Origin: Hyalella azteca
Lineage: Eukaryota > Arthropoda > Malacostraca > Amphipoda > Hyalellidae
NCBI RefSeq assembly: GCF_000764305.2
Contig: NW_025946679.1
Location: 434,001 to 498,000, forward strand
Length of the DNA stretch: 64,000 nt
Reading direction: 5' to 3'
In this document: positions 10,701-19,218 of the stretch, one piece after another
Numbering within the stretch: the stretch's first letter is position 1
Layout of the letters: each line of letters opens with the position of its first letter
The notes under the pieces: model-generated
The model's input: only the letters and a program-made list of their open reading frames with translations
The model's database searches: none
What the model was told of the DNA's origin: nothing
Translations under genes and position numbers: made by a program

Positions 10701-11646
10701 CGACCCCCGACGTCCGATGTCAGGCGGAGGGCCGAGGGAAGAAGGCCTCGTGCAGTACATGCCCGAGGTGCATCTCCCCTCCACCGACATCATCTCCTAC
10801 AACCAAACCCTGCCACGCGTCTCGGGGATTTACTCCGCTCCCACAGGACTCGAGTCCACAAGCATCGTCTTTGTTTACGGGCTTGGTGAGAAATTATAAC
10901 CTTTTGCTCGCTTATTTCCTTGTACTTCAATGGATGGAAGCGCGATTTTCGGTATTTAATTTTTATTTGCGTATTATGCACGTTAGGAAATACCTACCAG
11001 GAAGAGACATTTGCTTGTAAACTTGCTTTTTAGATACAGTAAAAGTATACATTATATTTGAGTTCTGGGGTCCAACAATTCACTCATTAGATTTCTATTC
11101 TGACGCTGCCATGTACCAATTTGCCCGTCTGGGTATAACGTATCATGTTTACATTACGTGATCATTTAGGTACTGATTTTAAATAATTAATCATCTTATG
11201 ATTTATCCATATTACTACTTGAAAAAGACACTCCTAGACTCTAGAGCCATCACTTCCTTCTCAACATTTGTGCCATTTTTCCCGTTTCAACTTCGTTCAA
11301 ATTAAACCTCTAGCACATTAACCTGTCATATTTGCTTCGCAGTTCACGTACAAAATATTTTATTCTTTCGATTCTTCATACCGAATCATACTCACCTTAA
11401 ACTGCATATCCTCTTTTCAATTTTTGCTTAACCTTAATTGGCTTCTTTGTGTATAATCGCTGACACAAACTGTTTGAATGTGCAGACCTGTTCTTCAGCC
11501 GCGTGTTCCCGAGCAAAATGTTCGACATGCTGAAGGATGACTTCGACTACGTGCTTATCGCGGGAGCCTTGCTGGGCCTCGTGGCTGCCGCGCTCATCAC
11601 CAGGAAACTGGCGCAGAGGAAAGCCCTGTACCATCAGTGGAAGTAG
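734..11646 (+). CDS. EMC1: EMC1, ER membrane protein complex subunit 1 (5' partial, 17 exons)
   Basis: EMC1 is the large luminal subunit of the EMC, which inserts and folds multi-pass and tail-anchored membrane proteins in the ER. Exons: 734-864, 1587-1767, 2788-2946, 3449-3575, 4014-4127, 4606-4755 (minimum 4633), 5153-5348, 5728-5841, 6207-6388, 7015-7170, 8544-8675, 9014-9166, 9471-9660, 9920-10068, 10274-10480, 10684-10885, 11486-11646. Every junction is GT..AG and all phases match, giving about 900 codons with no internal stop. Signature stretches resemble human EMC1 (about 990 residues): LVVATQHNVLAVLN, AHFPHPPQ, GRVMADRSVLYK, GPVHVIHSENWVVY, NATAFSSL, GIYSAPTGLEST and KDDFDYVL. The first exon starts in mid-codon, so the signal peptide exon lies upstream of the window. 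Relative to human, about 40 residues are not found between exons 2 and 3 and a few tens between exons 5 and 6. EMC1 identity is near certain; exact edges of exons 3 and 6 are less sure. Confidence 0.97.
1931..2080 (+). repeat. Foldback-microsatellite repeat, copy 1
   Basis: A conserved left part (AGCGAATTTTCTC, then GAAAAATGCACTATTGTGCT and CGCCATGTCC) leads into a (CTGT/CCGT)n core. It is followed by GACTTCGCGTTTTC, GACGAGAAAATGCGCT and CACTCACTGCAGTGAGTACC. The left AGCGCATTTTCTC and the right GAGAAAATGCGCT motifs are inverted copies; CTCACTGCAGTGAG is itself a perfect palindrome. It lies in EMC1 intron 2. Confidence 0.85.
2577..2720 (+). repeat. Foldback-microsatellite repeat, copy 2
   Basis: Same architecture and orientation as the copy 0.5 kb upstream, in the same EMC1 intron: AGCGCATTTTCTC on the left, a short (CCGT/CTGT)n core, GAGAAAATGCGCTCTCTG on the right, then the CTCACTGCAGTGAG palindrome and GAGTTATATTTTT. 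It ends about 65 bases before exon 2788-2946. Confidence 0.85.
4497..4615 (+). repeat. Three-unit tandem repeat (~43 bp) spanning an EMC1 3' splice site
   Basis: Units start near 4497, 4540 and 4583 with GTAAATGACATATTTTCTCC-like text. Each contains a pyrimidine run followed by a purine-rich mirror, so CTCCCCGAGAGTGGGGAG can form a hairpin. The third unit supplies the pyrimidine tract and probable acceptor (CTCCCCAAG, 4605) of the EMC1 exon ending at 4755. Confidence 0.8.
5153..8675 (+). CDS. EMC1: EMC1 exons 7-11 of this window: central luminal part
   Basis: Exon 5153-5348 gives AIRISGFSLALGTELVSR and ends in VRALVVMHDDSVHLVASP. Exon 5728-5841 starts GVLWLREEALASVLAVEAVD, matching the VLWSREESLAEV block of human EMC1. 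Exon 6207-6388 carries the YRDEFNIHKLLIIATASGK block, aligned with human ARDEFNLQKMMVMVTASGK. Exon 7015-7170 carries FGMDNLSGALVW and AHFPHPPQ. Exon 8544-8675 carries VVHTFNPLTGEP. Phases run 0-1, 1-1, 1-0, 0-0, 0-0. The intron between exons 10 and 11 is the longest of this part (1.37 kb) and holds a tandem repeat and a dispersed element. GC content is far above the introns, especially at third codon positions. Confidence 0.95.
5405..5506 (+). repeat. Intronic duplicate, copy A (partner at 8067-8167)
   Basis: About 100 bases in EMC1 intron 7, with blocks such as GAAATGATTTTCAA, ATCCTACTAAGAAAAA and TTTAATAAGTATA, recur in EMC1 intron 10 in the same orientation with roughly 80% identity by eye. 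Confidence 0.75.
7178..7410 (+). repeat. 68-bp tandem repeat (~3 units) in EMC1 intron 10
   Basis: ACCGTCGTCTTCC recurs at 7180, 7248 and 7316, each with a following AATTAAATA, ATCGAACAATC and CAGCAAGTGATTATT. The first unit starts within a few bases of the donor of exon 7015-7170. Related text (CATCATGATCAAACAATCTC) resumes at about 7717, so the array looks interrupted. Confidence 0.85.
7420..7712. mobile_element. Dispersed non-coding element interrupting the 68-bp array, with (AAAC)n
   Basis: The left end (TTTTTAAAAAACCACGTTTT, TCTT) and the right end (AAGAAAAACGTTTTAAAAAA) are inverted-repeat-like. Inside are GCATGCCGAATTTCAGATC and an (AAAC)n microsatellite at 7630-7684. The same internal text occurs, partly inverted, near 45130-45210, and the TTTTTAAAAA..ACGTTTTTCT end near 45371, so this is a dispersed family. 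No open frame. Superfamily not assigned. Confidence 0.6.
8067..8167 (+). repeat. Intronic duplicate, copy B (partner at 5405-5506)
   Basis: Second copy, in the intron before exon 8544-8675, starting ATGGTGTTTGGGTTC and ending TCTAATAAGTATA. It shows the same block order as the intron 7 copy. Confidence 0.75.
9014..11646 (+). CDS. EMC1: EMC1 exons 12-17 of this window: C-terminal domain, TM helix and stop
   Basis: This is the DUF1620 region and membrane anchor. Exon 9014-9166 begins PLLVVDTSLGVHAFPSG; its acceptor is TAG rather than CAG. Exon 9471-9660 holds VHSAGRVMADRSVLYK and NPNLAVVV. Exon 9920-10068 holds GPVHVIHSENWVVYTYYHD. Exon 10274-10480 holds NATAFSSL, with an N-glycosylation sequon shared with human. 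Exon 10684-10885 holds LVDPRRP, SYNQTLPRVSGIYSAPTGLE and ends YGL. Exon 11486-11646 gives RVFPSKMFDMLKDDFDYV, then a TM helix (LIAGALLGLVAAALI) and a short basic cytosolic tail ending LYHQWK before TAG at 11644-11646. The tail length matches the human protein. Confidence 0.97.
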
Positions 11647-11880
11647 GAGTCATCAGTGCAGTTAGCAAGCCATCAGGTCAAGCTCTATACCATCTGTGGA
11701 AATAGTGCGTCTAGTCGCCATCAGGTCTCTATACCATCTGTGGAAATAGTGCGATTAGCAAGCCATCGGGTCAAGCCCTACACCATCTGTGGAAATAGTG
11801 CGATAAGTCGCCATCAGGTCAAGCTGATGCCATCAGGTCAAGCTGATGCCATCAGTGCAAAAAAATTCTTCCGTACGATT
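11647..11880 (+). repeat. EMC1 3' UTR start: tandem copies of the coding end
   Basis: Directly after the stop, segments resembling the last coding bases recur. The coding text GCCCTGTACCATCAGTGGAA reappears, diverged, as variants containing TATACCATCTGTGGAAATAG with the ACCATC core near 11689, 11733 and 11781, each followed by an AGCAAGCCATCAGGTC or CGCCATCAGGTC element. The block ends with shorter units, GCCATCAGGTCAAGCTGAT, repeated twice. No clear AATAAA follows closely; the first seen downstream are ATTAAA near 12513 and AATAAA near 13627, so the poly(A) site is undetermined. Confidence 0.75.
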
Positions 11881-13869
11881 AGATAGCCTCAATGGATGCA
11901 AGGATCGCAGTGTGAACTGATCATCTGGTGTAATTGCAATCTGCCGACACTAGTGGAAGTAGATATCCTCGAGAGAAGTAGATATGTCTAACTTGATTGA
12001 AAAAGATGTGTCTACCTTCAGTGGACGCTTTTTTCTATGAAATAGGTAGTTATTAAATGGATGGTTATGATATATGTGAATAATAGGACCAATTTAGTTT
12101 GCAGGTGTTTTGTTAGACAGGCATTAATTATCAGAGATCTTATTAATTATGTTTACCAGTTTGAACTTGACACAAGTCAAATAGGGTTCACAAATGGGGT
12201 GCATGTGTTGTGCCATATCAACGCAAACCCTATTTTTGTTCAAAATCGAGGTAAATTTTCGATTTTCTCTAGTATTTTCATGTTTTTTTTATTATTTACC
12301 ATAACTACGGTAATGCTCAGTTATTTGGATCTTCAACTGCAGATACAGTAAGATGCTTTGCACGAACCTCGTAATGTAAATATTTGAACGGCGAGGAGTA
12401 TGTTGCTTGAATGAAACCTAATTGATGTTCATGAGCGTAGCAGTAATTACTTGTTCTTCACTATTCGCCGCAAGTTTATACACTACTTATGCTGCACACA
12501 ATTGTTGATCGAATTAAATCTCGTTATGAGGATAGTGAGTCGACCAGTTTTTCGATGAATCTACCATCGTTCGTGTCAGTCCGCAGTAATTTTATACATA
12601 TTTATGATACTCATGCGTGTACATGATTCAATCGAGCAGGACTCCCGAGTCTTTATCAGTTATACTTCTGCTCAGCTGTGCGTGTCTTTCCGTATACTAC
12701 GCGTTCGTCTGTTCGTAAAAGCGCTGTTAGTCGCTGGTAAAACATGCGCAATGAAAGTGGTTAATCAGGAATTTTAACCACTGATTAACATACTTAGTCA
12801 TGTCAAAACACAGGGTTTGTTTTTTCTTCGTGTGTGTTGTTTATTTCCACTTACTGATCATTTTGCGATGCATCAACCATGCATCGCAACCATGCAGAAA
12901 TTGATGTTTGTAATGTTGTAATGGTATTGGGTATTCAGTCATTTTCCTTACGTCTTCACCGTTTGTTTGGTCAATTTTTCTCTTATACTTTTTTCCTATT
13001 AACCGTTCGAGAATTGAATCAAATTACTTACTATGATGTTAACAGTCAAGTCTATCAGTGCCACACTGCGAATAGGCGTATAACTCTACCTTTTTGACGA
13101 GCGTCTAATGTTATTAATGAATGCAGGAGGTCAAAAATAATTCATGACGATGACCACTTTGTTTCACTTATTTATGAATGCTATCTCTATGGCACCGAAG
13201 TTTACAAGTGAGGAAAAAAGCCTTGAGCACACCACTGGTACGGTTTAGTTATGAAGTGAAATAATGTGGACGTGTTCGTGTGAATCTGATTTAGGTTGTT
13301 GACGGAAGCTCCCTTGGCTTCTTGCTCTGTTTGGGGAGATCTGCTCAAGTTACAATTTTTTGCTAGGAACTGCTAAATGATAGACGAGCAAAATGTATTC
13401 TTTTATTCCAAATGTACATTACAGCGTAAATTCTGTTTCATGTTCATTCTTCTTATCTTAACTTATTGTCATTCCTCGTGTAAATTTCGATGAATTAAAT
13501 TATTTGTCATGAACACTTGCCTTTAGTATCCTGTCCTATCTAATGCAATTGTCGCAATTAGACGTTGAAGTAAATAATCCGGAATCCTACGAGCTTGCTC
13601 TAAAATTTCTGACCAAGATCTGTATTAATAAATGTTGGTATGAATAGAGAAATTTCATTAATTTTGTACTGAGAAGTCAAAGGAAAGAAGATTGACAAAC
13701 ATTGAATTTCGTTGTGAAAGTTAGCCGTTACTATTAGTTTCATCTATATCGAGCTGTTCAACAGCAAAGCAAAAAATACTGAAGCCTTGTTATTCTAACA
13801 GTTCCCCCCCAAGGCACTACTCTTAATCCTTTATTTACGACGAAGAGAGATGCTGCCCCGTCCTTAGCG

Positions 13870-14935
13870 TGGGGTGAGGGCTTGCGAAATGCAATGATGG
13901 CTAGGGCTGTGTTGTCGGGGCTTCCCTGGTAGATTCAATCATGACAAATTGACCGAGCCCTGGTGTTTAGACTAACGGGGGTTGCACGTGGGCACGGTGG
14001 GGGACGGCAGCTTAGGCTGCTGTCTCACCCGTCTCATCGACGACGATTGAGAACCTAACTGCCATTGATGTAGTCCTGGCTAACCGGTAACAAGTCCGAA
14101 TAATGTGCATGTGACCCGCGACGGAGCACTCATAGTGGAAGTGCAAAGCAAAATACAGAGCGAAGCAATACAAAATACCAAGTCGTCACTGGCAACTTGT
14201 TCTGTCACCGTTGAACCACACAGTGCACTGAACGAAACTAGAGGAACTATCTACTACCGCAATGAGCCCAAGTACACTGTCGAAAACCTACAAGCGCATC
14301 TCAGCCACTTTAACGTCAACTCGATTACCAAATGAAAAAGGATATGCATGGCGCCCTACTGGACCTACCTTTATATGTACTGAGCTTCGCAGTATGCAAA
14401 CTCCCAACTTAGGTGAAGATTGGTTGGCACCGATGCTCCGTGTGAGAGTTCATCCCTCGCCCACGCCGATGCTCTAAGTGCCAGCGCTTCAACCATGGAA
14501 CCACAACATGTCGAGCATCCACTGCTATATGCCCCAGATGATCAGAAGATGCGTATAAGCTGTCGTGCCTTCGCCCAGCTGAATGCCCCAATTGTAGTGA
14601 AGTAAGTGAATCATAGTAGGCATCCTCGACTAACTGCTTCCACTACAAACTCTAACAGGAAATTATCAATCCAAGTCAAACAAAAACTAATGTACAGAGA
14701 CGTCAAGCGTCAGGCGAGTGCTCTTGTTGTCACACGACCAGGCACCACATACGCATCCCTCCTCTATAGGCACCATGATCCTGATGGCACGCTGGAGTCG
14801 AGACGAACCACCGAAGTTGTGATGGTACCGTGGCCCCCCCCCTCTCGTCATTCGAGCCATCACGGATGCCTCCCACTAACGAAGCTCAGGAGACCAGGAC
14901 TTCGTCAGGCTCTGATGCTATAACACCAGCGGACC
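13870..14935 (+). pseudogene. Decayed LINE ORF1 (gag) with CCHC zinc knuckles, Jockey-like
   Basis: An open segment at 14105-14335 reads VTRDGALIVEV, then SVTVEPHSALNETRGTIYY, a block typical of ORF1 of arthropod Jockey-type LINEs. Farther on, in another frame, comes CSKCQRFNHGTTTC (about 14466-14507), a perfect C-x2-C-x4-H-x4-C knuckle. A second cysteine-rich knuckle follows and is broken by an in-frame TGA near 14536. The segment near 14660-14800 (KLSIQVKQKL, VKRQASAL, VTRPGTTYA) continues the ORF1 type. At least one frameshift and several stops make it inactive. No reverse transcriptase or endonuclease is visible, so the copy is truncated. Confidence 0.8.
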
Positions 14936-15480
14936 AAATCGCCTCCTCTTCTCATCCTCCCCCATTATTGACAGGAGGGGGGAACTTAGTGCTGGACCTG
15001 AGCTGGTGAGTGGTGGACGATCTGCATGGCAGTGGCCATACAAGAAAGTAAATGTTTATTTTATCCGGCGAGAGGTTGCTAAAAAGGAGCGACCGATCGG
15101 TCCGATCCAGTGTTCAGGCGACCGCCTACGATCTCCTCGCCCACTTGGATGTTGCCAGTAAAAATCGCGAGAAAAACTGAATAGCGAGAGATATGATTAG
15201 ACGAGATATGATTAATATTTTACGAGAGATAACGGGCTTTTATTCTTTGAAGTTTCCAAATTGAATTGGCCGAAGTCCACGAAATAAGTAGCCAACTATT
15301 TCCCGTACCTCGAACCGTTGGTAGTTTTGAAGTATAATCAGGGCAGGAGCGCAGCCGTGGGTAATAAAATTGACTCGTAAACAAACCCTGGGCCTAACGC
15401 CAACCATCGGCATGCAATATCTACACATAGCCTCAGACCAATGAGCTGTGGGTAACTCCGGCTAACAGTAAATCCGCTTT
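14936..15480. other. GC-richer stretch after the LINE remnant, no gene seen
   Basis: Text such as TTATCCGGCGAGAGGTTGC suggests further repeat-derived DNA, perhaps from the same insertion, but no open frame or family motif was recognised. Confidence 0.4.
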
Positions 15481-15482
15481 GC

Positions 15483-15684
15483 ACAACACGGCCACTGCTC
15501 CACAGCGCCGCAGCGCAAGTGGCCGGAGCGCAACAGGCCCCTACCGCAACAGGCGGCGCAGGTTAGGTTAGGTTACGTTAGGAGTAGCTTTTGCGGTAGG
15601 GCCTGTTGAGCCCCGGCCAGTTGTGCTCCGGCCTGTATGCGCTCCGGCCTGTGACTGAACGGCGCTGTTGTGGTGGGCGCTTTG
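15483..15684. repeat. GC-rich inverted repeat with TTAGG units in the loop
   Basis: The left arm (GGCCGGAGCGCAACAGGCCC, CTACCGCAA; 15521-15549) pairs with the right arm (TTTTGCGGTAGGGCCTGTTG, AGCCCCGGCC; 15589-15618). The loop holds GGTTAGGTTAGGTTACGTTA (about 15561-15582), i.e. three to four TTAGG units with one change. GCTCCGGCCTGT is repeated again to the right. Confidence 0.75.
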
Positions 15685-16010
15685 TGTCAAAAGCCGTGAA
15701 GATGCCCGGCTTCGTTACGCTCGGGAAGGTATATGAATCGCACTGTGGACTTGGGCTATGCTGACCTCTAGCTATCCACCCATCAGGGCTCCAGATAGCC
15801 TAGTCGCTTCCGGGATCGCAACCACGTGAAATACTCTGCCAATCCATCAACCGACCCGTAAAAGAGTGTGTACCAGGGGAAGTTCGGTAGCGGTAGCCGA
15901 GGTAAGTAGCCAAGGTGTGTGTCGCGGTAGCCAAGGCTCAGGTGTACTTCGATAGGGCCAGTTCGGAGACTGTCCGCCTCCGAAGACTAAAGGGGGGGGG
16001 GCGCAGGCCA
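15685..16010. other. GC-rich repeat-derived stretch ending in a G tract
   Basis: GGTAGCCGAGGTAAGTAGCC and CGCGGTAGCCAAGG are local duplications, and the stretch ends with a run of ten G near 15992. No gene seen. From 16011 to 16908 the sequence returns to AT-rich DNA with nothing recognised. Confidence 0.4.
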
Positions 16011-16908
16011 TTTGGCTTTCTTCTTTAGATGAAAATTTAAAGAAGGCGGGAAAAAATTGGCTACGAGAATTGAGATCGAACCGAGCAAGGAAAATCTTGT
16101 AATCGCACTGCCATAATGTTAAATTGTGCAGGCCACCTGTAATTGATCAGCTTGTTCCGTAATGTTATTTATAATTATGGACATTCCAATTGAAATAACT
16201 AAATTTCTAACGGATGTTGAGAATTTTGAGTTTAGCCGTTCATTGGCTTTATCTTTCACATCTGTATATGATTGTTACTTTTGCACAGGAAAGGATTGCT
16301 GAAACGGTCGAATAATGTTAATGACAAATAAATCTATGCAACAATTGAATTTGTGATCAGTTTTGCACTTCCTGGTCGGTACGAAACAAACGCTTAAATC
16401 TTGAGAAAACAGTTCAAGCTTCTGTGACATTATGATTAGATTAATCTTAGATTACAGTTTTGTCGTTCGGATTAACTTCATTTTAACTAAAGAACAGAGG
16501 ATTCTGCACTCATAAAAATCTGGCCACGGTGTGCTGAAAAGCAGTTAACCTCTGAAAACGATTCATTCTGTTCAGAATAGGTTCGATTATTTTTCACTAT
16601 GCGGGGAAAACATTAGGCCCATTGATGAAGCTATTTCGAAATGGTTCGAGGAGCTACCATTAAAAAACCGGAGAAAATCCCGTCTCATGGATTACCAGCG
16701 TGATGGTAATGGACAATTACGTTAGGCATTCTTTTCGTCCTTATTCTGCATTAATAGCAAACATCGATGTATCAATGAATTTACTTATCGACCTCGACGT
16801 GGCAAAACTCTGGTGTGGTTCTGGAAGAAGATGTGAGCAGTCGATGTTGTGGGCCGACAAAGAGAAGAGTACGACATACTACCGCAGTAGAAGGTACATA
16901 CTCTCTGG

Positions 16909-17429
16909 CAGAGGTGGGCAGTAGCGCGCTACATGTAGCGGTCGCGGCGCTACATTTAAGCAATTGCAGCGGTAGCGGTAGCGCCCGCTACATATTTAAG
17001 TAGCGATACGAGGTTTTGCCGCTACAGCGCTACCGCTACATTTATAGATAAAGGCTTTAGATTTTACTTAATAGTATTAAATATTATCTAAAAACCAGCA
17101 TGATACATACCTAATATAAATTACAGAATAAAACTGTACCAAAGATTTCGGTGTAATGTTGTCAACCTCGGCCAGTTACTAGTGTCAACATGTTAGTTGT
17201 TACCAGAGGTGGGTAGTAGCGCGCTACTAAAGCGGTAGCGGTAGCTGCGCTACATTTAAGCAATTGTAGCGATAGCGGTAGCGCCCGCTACATTTAGAGC
17301 ATGTAGCGGTAGCGGTAGCGCCCGCTACATTTAGAGCATGTAGCGGTAGCGGTAGCGCCCGCTACATTTAGAGCATGTAGCGGTAGCGGTAGCGGCCGCT
17401 ACATTTCAAAGTAGCGCTGCCCAGCTCTG
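16909..17429. mobile_element. hAT-like MITE, copy A, with 8-bp target duplication
   Basis: The ends CAGAGGTGGGCAGTAGCG and AGTAGCGCTGCCCAGCTCTG are imperfect inverted repeats of the CAGAG-type hAT terminus. The element is flanked by a perfect 8-bp duplication CTCTCTGG (16901-16908 and 17430-17437), the size typical of hAT transposition. Its body is mostly GTAGCG/CGCTAC units, which pair with each other, around a 170-base AT-rich core. Near the right side a 37-bp unit (starting ATGTAGCGGTAGCGGTAGCG) is repeated about three times. A second CAGAGGTGGG end lies inside at 17203. No transposase. Confidence 0.9.
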
Positions 17430-17437
17430 CTCTCTGG

Positions 17438-18546
17438 TATTGCGAGTGAGCAGCTGATTGTGGACAGATCAGGTATAGTTACAGGCTTGGTTGTTGTGAA
17501 CCTTGCGAAACCTGATGAATTATCATCATCCGCGCCTTAGTATAGTATAGTATGGTATCTTCGGCATTGAAGAATAGGCCTGGATAGTACTGACCACCTC
17601 TTTCAGGATACCTTCTTGCTTCGATTATGGGTCTAAACTCCCTGCAACAGGTGCTTTGTGAACAATTTTTTTCAAGTTTTTTCGTTGTGCTGAAATTGTT
17701 TGGTAAGAGGAAAGATAGTTTTATTACGAAGTTTAATTTTTATTTTAATCTTTACTTTCCTATATTGTGCATCCAGAAATTTCAAACTTAACACCAACTT
17801 AGTTAGTAGCATAAATGAACTTCACTCGTAGAGGAGGTAACTAATTGAGCTACTCTGAACTCTGCACTAACCATATTTCATTTCTTTTCACCTCTCACCG
17901 AAATATGACAGTAAAAGTAAGTCTTAATAATGTTGAACAATGATTTTTCAATTGTTCCTTACTTCTTTTTATTTAATCCGTTTGGATTATGTGGGAGTTC
18001 TTTGTCACCGAACAGATCGAGCATCACGTCTCGTAATTATTTAAAAAATTAGAGCTCGCGACGTACGGAACGGAAGGTCATAGTTAAATTGCTAATGAAT
18101 AACATTTTTATGATCCATCGCCTTGAGCAATGCAGGCAAAAAAAAATTAATAGAAGAAAATGAAGACCAAAATCTGAATAAACTCATTCAAATAGGATTA
18201 AATTCACGAGTCCTGTGAGAATAATTCATGAGTTGGTAATTCAGTGTATGGACAATGATTTAATTTTCGTTGACATTCATGTATTAATCATGACTTTAAT
18301 TCTGTACATTTGAGGTTTTTCTAACAGATACGTTGAAGTCTCGAAAGCTCCAAAAAGAAAGCACAATTTGAGCACTTTTTATATATATTTTACTAAATGA
18401 AACCTTTTTTCACGTACTTTGAGGAAAAGAATGCAATAGTCTCATGTGAAATTAGAATAAAAATTTATCTCTTTCAAATGAACTACTCATAACATAACCA
18501 AACACCCGTGTGAGTTGCGTTAGTTAGATGATTCCTAAGTTGCATT
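17438..18546. other. AT-rich intergenic DNA, no gene seen
   Basis: No exon-like block, RNA gene or family motif was recognised. Confidence 0.5.
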
Positions 18547-18702
18547 CTTTGTTGGATGATGAAAACAGGGACGCGTTCTTTGTTGGATGATAAATGCAAG
18601 GGCGTATCCTTTGTTGGATGATAAATGCAAGGGCGTATCCTTTGTTGGATGATAAATGCAAGGACGTATCCTTTGTTGGATGATAAATGCAAGGACGTAT
18701 TT
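18547..18702 (+). repeat. 31-bp tandem repeat, five units
   Basis: CTTTGTTGGATGATAAATGC followed by AAGGGCGTATC recurs exactly every 31 bases from 18547. The first unit is diverged and the last runs out at TTTTTT. Minus-strand ORFs here merely read through the repeat. Confidence 0.9.
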
Positions 18703-19008
18703 TTTAATAAATAATTGCAGCGAAAGCCCAAACTGGCAGGGAATGCTCACATGAGCTTCAGTTTAATAGTTCAGTACAATATACGAATATAACATATATT
18801 TAATCTTAAATTTTTATAACAGTATTTACCGTATAAGAATAGCTAAATTTTTGCTTCTCAGGTCTTTCTGTGAATGTGAATTAGAATAGACTACGATTGA
18901 ATTAGAATAGAATAGTATTAATTTCAATTAGTTCATCCTCAAAGTCGTAAATAAATCAGCATTTCAGTGAATGATGAAGTTGGTACCACACTCACATTTG
19001 ATCTTTAA

Positions 19009-19214
19009 AGCCCCGTCCACACGCTCAAACTTATCGTCAGTCTTGCATGTCATGCCAGGTTTGACGACAAGACGGAGCGTGTGGACGCTCAAAGTTTGAA
19101 GTATTGCATGACGGGTGGGCGGAGTTTGAGGTTTGACAAACCTGGAAAAGACGGACGAGCGAGACCTTTGGGTTCATGCAAGACTGACAATTAGTTTGAG
19201 CGTGTGGACGGGGC
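19009..19214. mobile_element. Small TTAA-flanked inverted-repeat element (piggyBac-like MITE)
   Basis: The arms AGCCCCGTCCACACGCTCAA (19009 onward, about 41 bases) and GAGCGTGTGGACGGGGC (ending 19214) are inverted repeats with about three mismatches. TTAA stands on both sides (19005-19008 and 19215-19218). A 206-base element with TTAA duplication and C-rich ends fits the piggyBac type. Inside, GAGCGTGTGGACGCTCAAA repeats the end motif. No coding capacity. Confidence 0.75.
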
Positions 19215-19218
19215 TTAA

